DNA of 21,881 nucleotides from a virus, in IMG/VR virus record IMGVR_UViG_3300032323_001577, positions 1 to 21,881 of that record. One strand, given 5' to 3'. The translations under genes were made by a program, and so were the position numbers. The notes below the pieces were generated by a model. The model was not told where the DNA came from. It did not search any database and worked only from the letters and a program-made list of their open reading frames with translations. This document shows, one piece after another, positions 1-5,807 of this stretch; the stretch's first letter is position 1, and each line of letters opens with the position of its first letter.

Positions 1-318
1 CCCGCAACCGCCCACCTGGGGGACGTGAACGACCCCAAGAATTCTGAACTCCGGGGACTGCTCATGCCCCTATCCCTCTGGGCGATGCATCGACAAATCG
101 CCGTTGTGCTCGTCACCCACGTCAACAAACCCCAGGCTGGCAAGGTCGAGGCGATGGCCCGCGTAGTCGGATCCGTCGCCTGGGTCAACGCAGTCCGGGC
201 CGCCGTCATGTTCGCCCGCGACCCGAACGACAAGACGCGGCGGGGCGGGGCGAGGCATGGCTTGGCGAGGCGGGGCGCGGCACGGCACGGCAGGCGTGGC
301 GTGGCGAGGCGTGGCTAG
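1..318 (+). CDS. RepA-like AAA_25 ATPase/helicase, 5' partial, C-terminus replaced by repeat array
   Basis: The frame is open from base 1, so the gene starts outside the window. The first ~80 visible residues match the second half of the RepA/AAA_25 (DnaB/KaiC-like) ATPase core: a segment just after Walker B (ATAHLGDVNDPKNSELRGLL), a beta strand ending in VVLVTHVNK, and VVGSVAWVNAVRAAVMFARDP. Known members act as hexameric replicative helicases or helicase-like ATPases. In them this region continues into a further strand that packs on the core. Here the frame instead runs from position 239 into GGCNN pentamers, giving an Arg/Gly/Ala tail, and stops at 316-318. No later frame in or after the array recovers the missing C-terminus. 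The gene is therefore either a truncated product with a low-complexity tail or a relic. The family call is good; functionality is doubtful. Confidence 0.7.
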   Translation, partial: PATAHLGDVNDPKNSELRGLLMPLSLWAMHRQIAVVLVTHVNKPQAGKVEAMARVVGSVAWVNAVRAAVMFARDPNDKTRRGGARHGLARRGAARHGRRGVARRG

Positions 319-665
319 GCACGACGAGGCGTGGCAGGCACGGCGGGACAGGGCACGGCATGGCCCGGCGGGGCGTGGCAAGGCAGGCACGGCTAGGTCT
401 GGCGAGGCGTGGCATGGCGCGGCAAGGCAGGCAAGGCGTGGCTAGGCGAGGCGGGGCGAGGCGAGGCGTGGCAGGCGAGACGAGGCTAGGCACGACGCGG
501 TCGGGCGAGGCAAGGCAAGGCAGGCAAGGCAAGGCATGGTCAGGCATGGCGGGGTCCGGCATGGCGAGGCAGGCATGGCGAGGTACGGCAGGGCGCGACA
601 AGGCGTGGCAATGCAGGCACGGAATGGCATGGCGTGGTATGGCGAGACGGGGCGACGCCCCGGCA
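239..665 (+). repeat. GGCNN pentamer array with 44/49-nt higher-order period
   Basis: The + strand can be divided completely into pentamers of form GGCNN (mostly GGC, then purine, then any base), interrupted by GGCA tetramers. Reading by hand, the blocks ending in a tetramer are 239-292 (54 nt), 293-336 (44), 337-385 (49), 386-429 (44), 430-473 (44), 474-522 (49), 523-571 (49), 572-615 (44, ending TGCA) and 616-665 (about 50, ending CGCCCC then GGCA). About 77 pentamers are present; 13 deviate from GGC. A period of 5 is not a coding period, and the open frames on both strands are repetitive consequences of it. The spacing of GG pairs by three bases also allows two-layer G-quadruplexes in the + strand or its RNA. 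Function is unknown to me. Confidence 0.93.
649..661 (+). other. small GC hairpin at the array's right edge
   Basis: GGGGC, loop GAC, GCCCC forms a 5-bp stem where the array ends. It introduces the only run of C residues on the + strand here. It sits 23 nt before the next start codon and has no T tract, so it is not a canonical terminator. It could be an array boundary or chance. Confidence 0.4.
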
Positions 666-684
666 ACCAATAGGGAGAAAAGTT

Positions 685-1068
685 ATGGTCAATGAACTCA
701 TACAAGAGCTGCGCTCATACCCAGCGCACTACGTGGCGGCCCACAAGGCTGCCGACGCACTGGATAAGGCGGAGAAGAATCGTAGCCACATGCACTACTA
801 CGCATGTCGTCTTGAGGACGAGCTTGTGAAGGCTCAACTGGAGATCGAACGCTTGCGCGAACACATCGCGGAACAGCAGCTCGACATCGTGACGCTGGGG
901 CAGGAGGTCGGGAGGCTGCGAGAGGTGCTGACACCTTTTGCCAAGACTGCTGATGCTTTGGACATAGAGGGGTGGGGTGAGGGCAGCGTTGAAGGCTCAC
1001 TTGCGGAGATTACGGCGGATCACTGCCGCAAAGCCCGCGCCGCCCTTGGAGAGGAGAAGAAGGGATGA
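685..1068 (+). CDS. Ea22-like coiled-coil phage protein
   Basis: A 127-aa protein of unknown function. The start is ATG 685, preceded by GGGAG at 673-677; an upstream in-frame ATG at 634 lies in the repeat array and is rejected. Residues ~35-85 are heptad-rich (ELVKAQLEIERLREHIAEQQ), predicting a coiled coil. The C-terminal part, LREVLTPFAKTADALDIEGW followed by an acidic/Gly stretch and an Arg/Ala-rich helix, is a pattern common to small early proteins of many phages (Ea22-like). Its stop overlaps the next start by 4 nt (ATGA), so the two are translationally coupled and probably related. No catalytic motif is visible. Confidence 0.8.
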   Translation: MVNELIQELRSYPAHYVAAHKAADALDKAEKNRSHMHYYACRLEDELVKAQLEIERLREHIAEQQLDIVTLGQEVGRLREVLTPFAKTADALDIEGWGEGSVEGSLAEITADHCRKARAALGEEKKG

Positions 1069-1472
1069 GCGACATCGTAGAGCGGCTGCGTAATCTGGAA
1101 CAATGGATACGCAATCCAGAAGGCCAGAACTTCACCCTGAACTCTGATCTGTTCGACGAAGCCGCAGACGAAATCGAACGCCTGCGCGCCGAAGTAGAAC
1201 AGCAGGCGCGCCTGAACAGTATGGGCGTGGAACGTGAGTTTGCGGCGGAGGCTGAAATCAAACGGCTTCAAAAAGCTCTGGCAACCTACGCATGTCGCTG
1301 CGGTGATTGCGAGTGCTACGTTGACGAATTTGTTCCGTCCTGCGGGCGATCTGCACGCGAAGCTCTCGGTCTTATACTAAACGCCAACAACCTGAACTAC
1401 GCGCAGGAGATCGCGAGCAAGGCCCTCTCTGAACAGGACGCATCGCCATGCCCGACAAATACAATCAAATAG
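1065..1472 (+). CDS. Ea22-like coiled-coil phage protein with Cys cluster
   Basis: A 135-aa protein of unknown function, coupled to the preceding gene by an ATGA overlap. The N-terminus (MSDIVERLRNLEQWIR) and the DLFDEAADEIERLRAEVEQQ segment are typical of phage early coiled-coil proteins. Residues ~86-103 carry a Cys cluster (CRCGDCECYVDEFVPSC) that might bind a metal; this is inference. The C-terminus overlaps the next gene by 25 nt. Together with the preceding gene it looks like a pair of diverged accessory early proteins. Confidence 0.8.
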   Translation: MSDIVERLRNLEQWIRNPEGQNFTLNSDLFDEAADEIERLRAEVEQQARLNSMGVEREFAAEAEIKRLQKALATYACRCGDCECYVDEFVPSCGRSAREALGLILNANNLNYAQEIASKALSEQDASPCPTNTIK

Positions 1473-1645
1473 GCGTCCACTGCCCACACTGTCACGACAC
1501 GCGCAGCGGCGTGGTTATGACGCGCTCGCATGACGGGAAGACGTTCCGCCGGCGAAAGTGCAAGAGCTGCGAGATCATGTTTACGACTGTCGAGCAGTAC
1601 GTGAGCGGCAACATGAAGGCAGCAGTTAGTCAGGAGACGAAGTAA
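1448..1645 (+). CDS. NrdR-like zinc-ribbon protein
   Basis: A 65-aa protein with CPHC near the N-terminus and CKSC about 25 residues later, with RRRKCKSCEIMFTTVE between and after. This closely resembles the N-terminal zinc ribbon of NrdR, the repressor of ribonucleotide reductase genes, which binds DNA through that ribbon. The ATP-cone domain of NrdR is absent, so nucleotide sensing as in NrdR is not expected. It may be a small DNA- or RNA-binding regulator. The start is ATG 1448 with only a weak AGGAC upstream. It overlaps the previous gene by 25 nt, and its stop TAA runs directly into the next ATG. Confidence 0.75.
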   Translation: MPDKYNQIGVHCPHCHDTRSGVVMTRSHDGKTFRRRKCKSCEIMFTTVEQYVSGNMKAAVSQETK

Positions 1646-2659
1646 ATGGCCCCCATTCCGCCGCCGAAGAATGACATCGTGCTGTTGATCGACAAGGCGC
1701 ACGAAGACAAGCCTGATCGCCCGCGTCCGCATCTTGGCGCATCTATGCTCGGGCATGCGTGCGACCGCTGGATCTGGCTGTCGTTCCGTTGGGCGGTGCG
1801 AGAGAAGTTCTCAGGCCGCATGCTGCGCCTGTTCCGGCGAGGGCACGCCGAAGAGGCGATGATTATGAAAGACCTCGCCCTTGCGGGTATCGACTTTTCC
1901 AAACGGCAGGCGAACGTGAGCTTTGGATCGCACGTCTCCGGCAGCGCCGACGCCATCATCGAGGGCGGCGTTCCCGAGGCTCCGCAGACCCGCCACATCG
2001 CCGAATTCAAAACGCACAACAAAAAGAGCTTCGACGCGCTGGAGAAGGAAGGCGTATTAAAAGCCAAGCCCGAACACTGGGGCCAGATGCAGATTTACAT
2101 GGCGGGAACCTTCATCGAGCGCGCCCTGTATGTGGCGGTCTGCAAGGATGATGACCGCTACTACATCGAGCGCGTCAAGTTCGACAAGGAGGCCGCCGAG
2201 AAGCTGATCGCACGCGGCAAGCGACTGGCCCTGACAGACGAACTTCCGCCCGGACTATCTATCGATCCGACGTGGTATCAGTGCCGGTTCTGCCCAGCGC
2301 ATAGCTTCTGCCACGAGAAGCAGCCGACGCAACACGTCAACTGCCGCACCTGCGCGCACTCGACCCCGAAGGAGGACTCGACGTGGAAGTGCGAGCGCTT
2401 CGACGCTGAGGGAATACCGTTTGAGTATCAGTTGAAAGGCTGCGACGCGCACGTCCTGCATCCGGACATGGTGCCGTGGAACGCCAAGCTGGGCGAGCCT
2501 GACGAGTGGTCGCTGACCTATATCATCAACGGCAAGCTGGTCGTGAACGGCAAGACCGGCTTCGCGTCCACCGAAATCGTCGCCAACCCAGAGGGCTGCG
2601 CCAGTAACGTGGTGAGCGAGATCAAGAAGCTGTGGCCAGATGCAAAGGTGGTGAAATGA
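1646..2659 (+). CDS. Cas4/AddB-like PD-(D/E)XK exonuclease with Fe-S cysteines
   Basis: A 337-aa predicted nuclease. Visible motifs are an N-terminal Cys39 in LGHACDRWIW, Asp102 (GSADAI), the E120-F-K122 core, a QxxxY motif at Q147-Y151, and C213-x2-C216-x5-C222. Cys39 plus the three late cysteines match the four 4Fe-4S ligands of Cas4 and AddB-type nucleases. A second set (C233, C236, C249, C266) suggests an extra zinc site, and ~60 C-terminal residues are unassigned. Such phage nucleases process DNA ends in recombination or replication. The start follows AGGAG and abuts the previous stop (TAAATG). The stop overlaps the helicase start by 4 nt, so nuclease and helicase are made together and may act together, as in AddAB-like end resection (inference). 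Confidence 0.85.
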   Translation: MAPIPPPKNDIVLLIDKAHEDKPDRPRPHLGASMLGHACDRWIWLSFRWAVREKFSGRMLRLFRRGHAEEAMIMKDLALAGIDFSKRQANVSFGSHVSGSADAIIEGGVPEAPQTRHIAEFKTHNKKSFDALEKEGVLKAKPEHWGQMQIYMAGTFIERALYVAVCKDDDRYYIERVKFDKEAAEKLIARGKRLALTDELPPGLSIDPTWYQCRFCPAHSFCHEKQPTQHVNCRTCAHSTPKEDSTWKCERFDAEGIPFEYQLKGCDAHVLHPDMVPWNAKLGEPDEWSLTYIINGKLVVNGKTGFASTEIVANPEGCASNVVSEIKKLWPDAKVVK

Positions 2660-4269
2660 ATCTCCGTGGTTACCAGCAGCGCGTCATAGACGAACTCTAC
2701 GCTTGGTTTGAGGCCGGCAACGGGGGCAACCCGTGCCTCGTGCTTCCGACTGGCGCAGGCAAGAGCCACATCATCGCCGCCCTGTGCAAGGGAGCGCTCC
2801 AGACCTACCCCGAGACGCGCATCTTGATGCTGACGCACGTCAAGGAACTGATCGAGCAGAACTCCGAAAAGATGCTCCAGCACTGGCCCGGCGCTCCGCT
2901 GGGCGTGTTCTCCGCCAGCCTGCGGCGCAAGGATCTGGAGGAGCCGATAACATTCGCGGGCATCCAGTCCATTCGTGATCGGGCCTCGGAAGTCGGCCAC
3001 ATTGATCTGGTGATTATCGACGAGTGCCACCTCGTGTCCCACAAGAACGAGGGCGGTTACCGAAAACTGATCCGGGAGCTGACCGACATCAACCCGCGAC
3101 TGCGCGTCGTGGGGCTCACCGCCACGCCGTACCGGCTAGGCCACGGATTCATCACCGACGAGCCTGCGCTGTTCCATGCCCTGCTGGACTCGGTCAGCAT
3201 CGAGGAGCTGATCTACAAGGGCTTCCTCGCCAAGCTGCGGAGCAAAACCACTGAGAACAAGCTGGACGTGTCCAAGGTCCACCAGCGCGGCGGTGACTTC
3301 ATTGAATCCGAGTTGCAGGCCGCCGTGGACAAAAAGCTCACCAACGAAGCCGTGGTGCGCGAGGTCATCGAGCGTGCCGGCGACCGCAAGGCGTGGCTGT
3401 TCTTCTGCACCGGCGTCAAGCACGCCAACAACATGGCGCAGATACTTCGTGACTGCGGCATTGAGGCCCAGTGCGTGACCGGCAAGACGCCCAAGGCGGA
3501 GCGCGAGCAGATCCTGAACGACTTCAAGGCCGGCAAGATACAAGCGCTCACCAACGCCAACGTCCTGACGACCGGCTTTGACTACCCGGACATCGACCTG
3601 ATCGCCATGGTGCGCCCCACCATGAGCCCCAGCCTGTACGTGCAGATGGCGGGCCGTGGCATGCGACCAAAGTCGCACACAGACCACTGCCTCATTCTAG
3701 ACTTTGCGGGCGTCGTGGAGACGCACGGCCCCATCACCGCCGTCAGGCCACCCAAAAAGAAGGGGGAGGCGTCTGGCGAGCCTCCTGTGAAGGTCTGCGA
3801 GGAGTGCGGCGAGCTTTGCCACCCCAGCGCGAAGGTCTGCCCGTCGTGCGGCACGCCATTCCCGGCCCCGCCGCCGAAGAAGTGGAAGCTGTCCGACATT
3901 GACATCATGGGGATTGAGGGGTCGGTCCTGAACGTGTCGGCGTGGCGCTGGCGCAAGCACATCAGTCGGGCGAGCGGCAAGGAAATGCTCGCTGTGACGT
4001 ACTACGGCGCTCTGTCGGATCCGCCCGTGACGGAGTACCTCACAATCGGGTACGATGGGTACGCGGGAGACAAGGCGGCGAAGCAGTTGCGCTCTTTGGC
4101 TCGTAGCGCAAAAGTGCTTACCATTGAAGTGTCCCTGAATTTGCGACCTCTTGACTCCATCGTCACAGACATGAATGCTGGCCGGCCACCAAAGCAGATT
4201 GAATATCGCCTCGATGGGAAGTATTTTCGCGTGATTAAGAGGGAGTGGAATGTCGCAGAAACCGTCTGA
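2656..4269 (+). CDS. SF2 DEAD/DEAH-type DNA helicase with zinc ribbon
   Basis: A 537-aa superfamily 2 helicase. Motif I is PTGAGKS (~31-37), motif II DECH (122-125) and motif III TATPYR (~152-157). Motif VI is in QMAGRGMRP (~326-334). A four-Cys ribbon (CEEC then CPSC, ~379-400) follows the two RecA-like domains, and the last ~135 residues form an unassigned tail that is common in phage helicases of this class. Expected role: ATP-driven unwinding or remodelling of DNA in replication or recombination. The start ATG 2656 overlaps the nuclease stop (ATGA); an in-frame start 24 nt upstream is less likely. The next gene starts 20 nt before its stop. Confidence 0.92.
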   Translation: MNLRGYQQRVIDELYAWFEAGNGGNPCLVLPTGAGKSHIIAALCKGALQTYPETRILMLTHVKELIEQNSEKMLQHWPGAPLGVFSASLRRKDLEEPITFAGIQSIRDRASEVGHIDLVIIDECHLVSHKNEGGYRKLIRELTDINPRLRVVGLTATPYRLGHGFITDEPALFHALLDSVSIEELIYKGFLAKLRSKTTENKLDVSKVHQRGGDFIESELQAAVDKKLTNEAVVREVIERAGDRKAWLFFCTGVKHANNMAQILRDCGIEAQCVTGKTPKAEREQILNDFKAGKIQALTNANVLTTGFDYPDIDLIAMVRPTMSPSLYVQMAGRGMRPKSHTDHCLILDFAGVVETHGPITAVRPPKKKGEASGEPPVKVCEECGELCHPSAKVCPSCGTPFPAPPPKKWKLSDIDIMGIEGSVLNVSAWRWRKHISRASGKEMLAVTYYGALSDPPVTEYLTIGYDGYAGDKAAKQLRSLARSAKVLTIEVSLNLRPLDSIVTDMNAGRPPKQIEYRLDGKYFRVIKREWNVAETV

Positions 4270-4447
4270 GCCTGACTTCGTCGTCGCGTGGCGCGAGTGG
4301 ACCCAGAAGGGTCCGCCGCGCTGTTGCCATACATGCGAGAACTACAGCCTGAAGGGCGAGTGCATCGTGTTTAACATGACGCCCCCGCCCGAATTTGCTG
4401 CAACAACAGACGCCTGCGAGAAGTGGACGCAGGAGATGCCGTTTTGA
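4250..4447 (+). CDS. small Cys-rich phage protein
   Basis: A 65-aa protein, start ATG 4250 after a good AGAGGGAG. It has C-C-x2-C near residue 25, then another Cys at ~37 (GEC) and a final one in DACEKWTQEMPF. The order RCCHTCENY, GEC, PPPEFA, CEKW recurs in small phage proteins encoded near helicase and nuclease genes. Four to five Cys suggest a zinc-binding fold. Function is unknown. It overlaps the helicase end by 20 nt and the next gene by 4 nt. Confidence 0.75.
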   Translation: MSQKPSEPDFVVAWREWTQKGPPRCCHTCENYSLKGECIVFNMTPPPEFAATTDACEKWTQEMPF

Positions 4448-4767
4448 GCGAGCATCTTGAGCAGCGTGAGTTCGTCTCGTGGTTCCGCAAGAACCACCCC
4501 GGCGTGCGGATCTTCGCCATTCCCAATGGCGGAGCCCGATCACCGGCCACAGCCGCCCGCTTGAAGGCGGAGGGCGCGACAGCCGGCGTGCCGGACCTGC
4601 TCATCCCGGCTTGGATGGTGTGGATCGAGATGAAGCGCGTAGACGGAGGCACTCTGAGCCAGAAGCAAAAGGACTGGCGAGAGTACCTGACCTCAATCGG
4701 CCAGACAGTGATTGTGGCGCACGGGCAGGAAGACGCGAAGGCTCAGTTAACGTCCCTGCGTCGCTGA
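4444..4767 (+). CDS. VRR-NUC domain nuclease
   Basis: A 107-aa VRR-NUC protein, a PD-(D/E)XK-type nuclease seen alone in phages and fused in FAN1. Visible core: IPNGGARS, an AGVPDLLIP motif with D51, IEMK with E62 and K64, and Q76 in QKQKDW. A role in resolving branched DNA or replication intermediates is plausible. The TTG start at 4444 is chosen because AGGAG (4431-4435) lies 8 nt upstream and it overlaps the previous stop by 4 nt. A GTG at 4423 is in frame but has a poor ribosome site. Its 3' end overlaps the convergent HTH gene by 25 nt. Confidence 0.88.
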   Translation: MSEHLEQREFVSWFRKNHPGVRIFAIPNGGARSPATAARLKAEGATAGVPDLLIPAWMVWIEMKRVDGGTLSQKQKDWREYLTSIGQTVIVAHGQEDAKAQLTSLRR

Positions 4768-4940
4768 TTGTCCATCTTGTGGTACTGGTCCCAGCGGATC
4801 CGCCCGTCTGACTTCAGGACAATTGGCAAGCGCCACTTGTAGGGGACTTGCCCGCGCTGCCGCCACTTAGCGGTGGCGTACTTCGTCACCCCAAGCTCAT
4901 GAGCGATCTGCTCAATCAAGTCCCAGTTCACAACAGACAT
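4743..4940 (-). CDS. small Cro-like helix-turn-helix regulator
   Basis: A 65-aa protein, the only leftward gene in the left arm. Residues ~8-35 (LIEQIAHELGVTKYATAKWR) read as a helix-turn-helix of the small Cro/carph-isopro type, followed by a basic C-terminus. The start is ATG 4940 with AAGGGG 8 nt upstream on the minus strand. It is divergent from the 5068 gene across a region with two palindromic operators, one of which lies in the spacer of this gene's own putative promoter. It is therefore probably autoregulated and controls the rightward promoter as well (inference). It may govern lytic/lysogenic choice or early timing; no partner repressor is visible in the window. Confidence 0.8.
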   Translation of the reverse strand: MSVVNWDLIEQIAHELGVTKYATAKWRQRGQVPYKWRLPIVLKSDGRIRWDQYHKMDNQRRRDVN

Positions 4941-4962
4941 GCGTCACCCCTTATCTGACGGG

Positions 4963-4991
4963 AAACTAAGACAAATTGTCTGTGTGGTCAA
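4963..4991 (-). promoter_or_regulatory. putative leftward sigma70-type promoter for the HTH gene
   Basis: On the minus strand, TTGACC (4986-4991) is followed 17 nt later by TAGTTT (4963-4968). The -35 is good and the -10 weak (3/6). The first operator palindrome fills the spacer, as expected for repression by occlusion. The HTH start is 22 nt downstream of the -10. Confidence 0.5.
4970..4980. promoter_or_regulatory. operator-like palindrome O1
   Basis: GACAAATTGTC is an odd-centred inverted repeat, perfect about the central base, and extends to AGACAAATTGTCT at 4969-4981. It lies between the -35 and -10 of the leftward promoter. A close copy is centred 28 bp away. Confidence 0.7.
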
Positions 4992-4997
4992 TTGCGA

Positions 4998-5008
4998 GAC
5001 ATTTTGTC
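4998..5008. promoter_or_regulatory. operator-like palindrome O2
   Basis: GACATTTTGTC has the same GACA/TGTC arms and the same 11-bp span as O1. It ends 1 nt before the rightward -35 element, a position suited to either repression or activation. Confidence 0.65.
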
Positions 5009-5009
5009 C

Positions 5010-5039
5010 TTGACGCTCTCGCAAGCCGGCAGGTATGAT
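5010..5039 (+). promoter_or_regulatory. rightward sigma70-type promoter
   Basis: TTGACG (5010-5015), an 18-nt spacer and TATGAT (5034-5039) make a near-consensus sigma70 promoter. It is followed by AAGGAG at 5057-5062 and ATG 5068. It probably drives the 5068-7733 transcript. Confidence 0.75.
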
Positions 5040-5067
5040 CCGTTCACTCTCGAATTAAGGAGATGAG

Positions 5068-5322
5068 ATGAAGTTTCTTTTGACCATGCACATGCCGTCG
5101 AACCAAGGTAAGCCAGTCCACCAGATTACGTGTGAAATAAAGGGTATCAACTCAATTGATGAGTTCTACTTTCTTTTGCACAAGCACGACTACATCATGG
5201 TGAGTGAATACTACTACGATGCGGAAGATCGTTTTCAGTCTGCTGGGAAGTACAAGTTTCGCGGCACTAGCATCATAAACTGTTCTTTCATCGGCAAGAT
5301 CCGCGTGCTTGAGGAGAGATAG
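5068..5322 (+). CDS. small hypothetical early protein
   Basis: An 84-aa protein I do not recognise. It is the first gene of the rightward transcript, with AAGGAG 5 nt before the ATG. The sequence is mixed alpha/beta, rich in aromatics (EFYFLLHKHDYIMVSEYYYD), with no Cys motif, signal or membrane segment. Codon use is more AT-rich than its neighbours, as is common for phage moron-like or early host-takeover genes. Function cannot be assigned. Its position next to the HTH switch suggests early expression. Confidence 0.75.
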   Translation: MKFLLTMHMPSNQGKPVHQITCEIKGINSIDEFYFLLHKHDYIMVSEYYYDAEDRFQSAGKYKFRGTSIINCSFIGKIRVLEER

Positions 5323-5323
5323 A

Positions 5324-5635
5324 ATGGATCCGCACAGAGCACTGAAAGAATGCGCTGACCTGATCGGTGAGCGCGGAGAAGACTACGGCGGGATTGAGGA
5401 CAACTTCACCAAGATCGCCATCATCGCCTCGCTGGCGACCGGGCGCATGGTCACGGCCTATGATGTCACCATGATCCTTGTAGCCACGAAGCTCGCGCGC
5501 ATGTCCGGCAACCGAGACAAGCGCGACAACTATCTGGACGCCATCAACTACTTAGCTTTTGCATCGGAGATGAGATATGGGGCCGCTGACAGCAATGGAT
5601 CTTCTACTGTCCCTCCCGCTGGAGGGAGCGAGTAA
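5324..5635 (+). CDS. DUF6378 domain protein
   Basis: A 103-aa protein. GERGEDYGGIEDNFTKIA, TAYDVTMILVATKLAR and the DNYLDAINYLAFA segment are the conserved blocks of the DUF6378 family, small acidic phage proteins of unknown function found near nucleotide-metabolism genes. The start is ATG 5324 with GAGGAGA (5311-5317); a TTG at 5309 would lie inside the previous gene and lacks its own ribosome site. The last ~15 residues (Ser/Gly/Pro-rich) overlap the next gene by 59 nt and are probably unstructured. Confidence 0.82.
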   Translation: MDPHRALKECADLIGERGEDYGGIEDNFTKIAIIASLATGRMVTAYDVTMILVATKLARMSGNRDKRDNYLDAINYLAFASEMRYGAADSNGSSTVPPAGGSE

Positions 5636-5807
5636 CGAGCCCTGCCACCTTGCCAACCCCGAGCTGTGGGAGGCGTGGTGCTCGGTGATGGAGCGCCCGC
5701 ACGAAAATCCGACAGATGTCTGGTCTGAGTACGATGTGGCGATCTCAACAGAAACGATGCTCCGCCAGTACATTCGCGACCGGGTAATAGGGAAGCGATC
5801 TGAATGA
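5577..5807 (+). CDS. small hypothetical phage protein
   Basis: A 76-aa acidic, Trp-containing protein not recognised. The start is ATG 5577 with GGAGA 6 nt upstream; an in-frame ATG at 5595 is an alternative that would shorten the unusual 59-nt overlap with the DUF6378 gene. Its stop overlaps the next start by 4 nt. No motif or membrane segment is visible. Confidence 0.65.
   Translation: MGPLTAMDLLLSLPLEGASNEPCHLANPELWEAWCSVMERPHENPTDVWSEYDVAISTETMLRQYIRDRVIGKRSE

Noticed and set aside
239-665. Array as a CRISPR
   Set aside because: The 44/49-nt blocks lack a conserved repeat separated by unique spacers; everything is one degenerate pentamer, and no cas operon is present (the Cas4-like nuclease belongs to a phage recombination context).
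206-695. Long open frames on both strands across the array (e.g. 206-670 minus, 360-695 plus)
   Set aside because: They only reflect absence of stops in a period-5 GC repeat, share the same Arg/Gly/Ala or Pro/Ser/Ala cycles in every frame, and have no plausible ribosome sites.
4951-5040. DnaA boxes near the switch as targets of the DnaA-like protein
   Set aside because: Nothing closer than partial matches to TTATNCACA was found.
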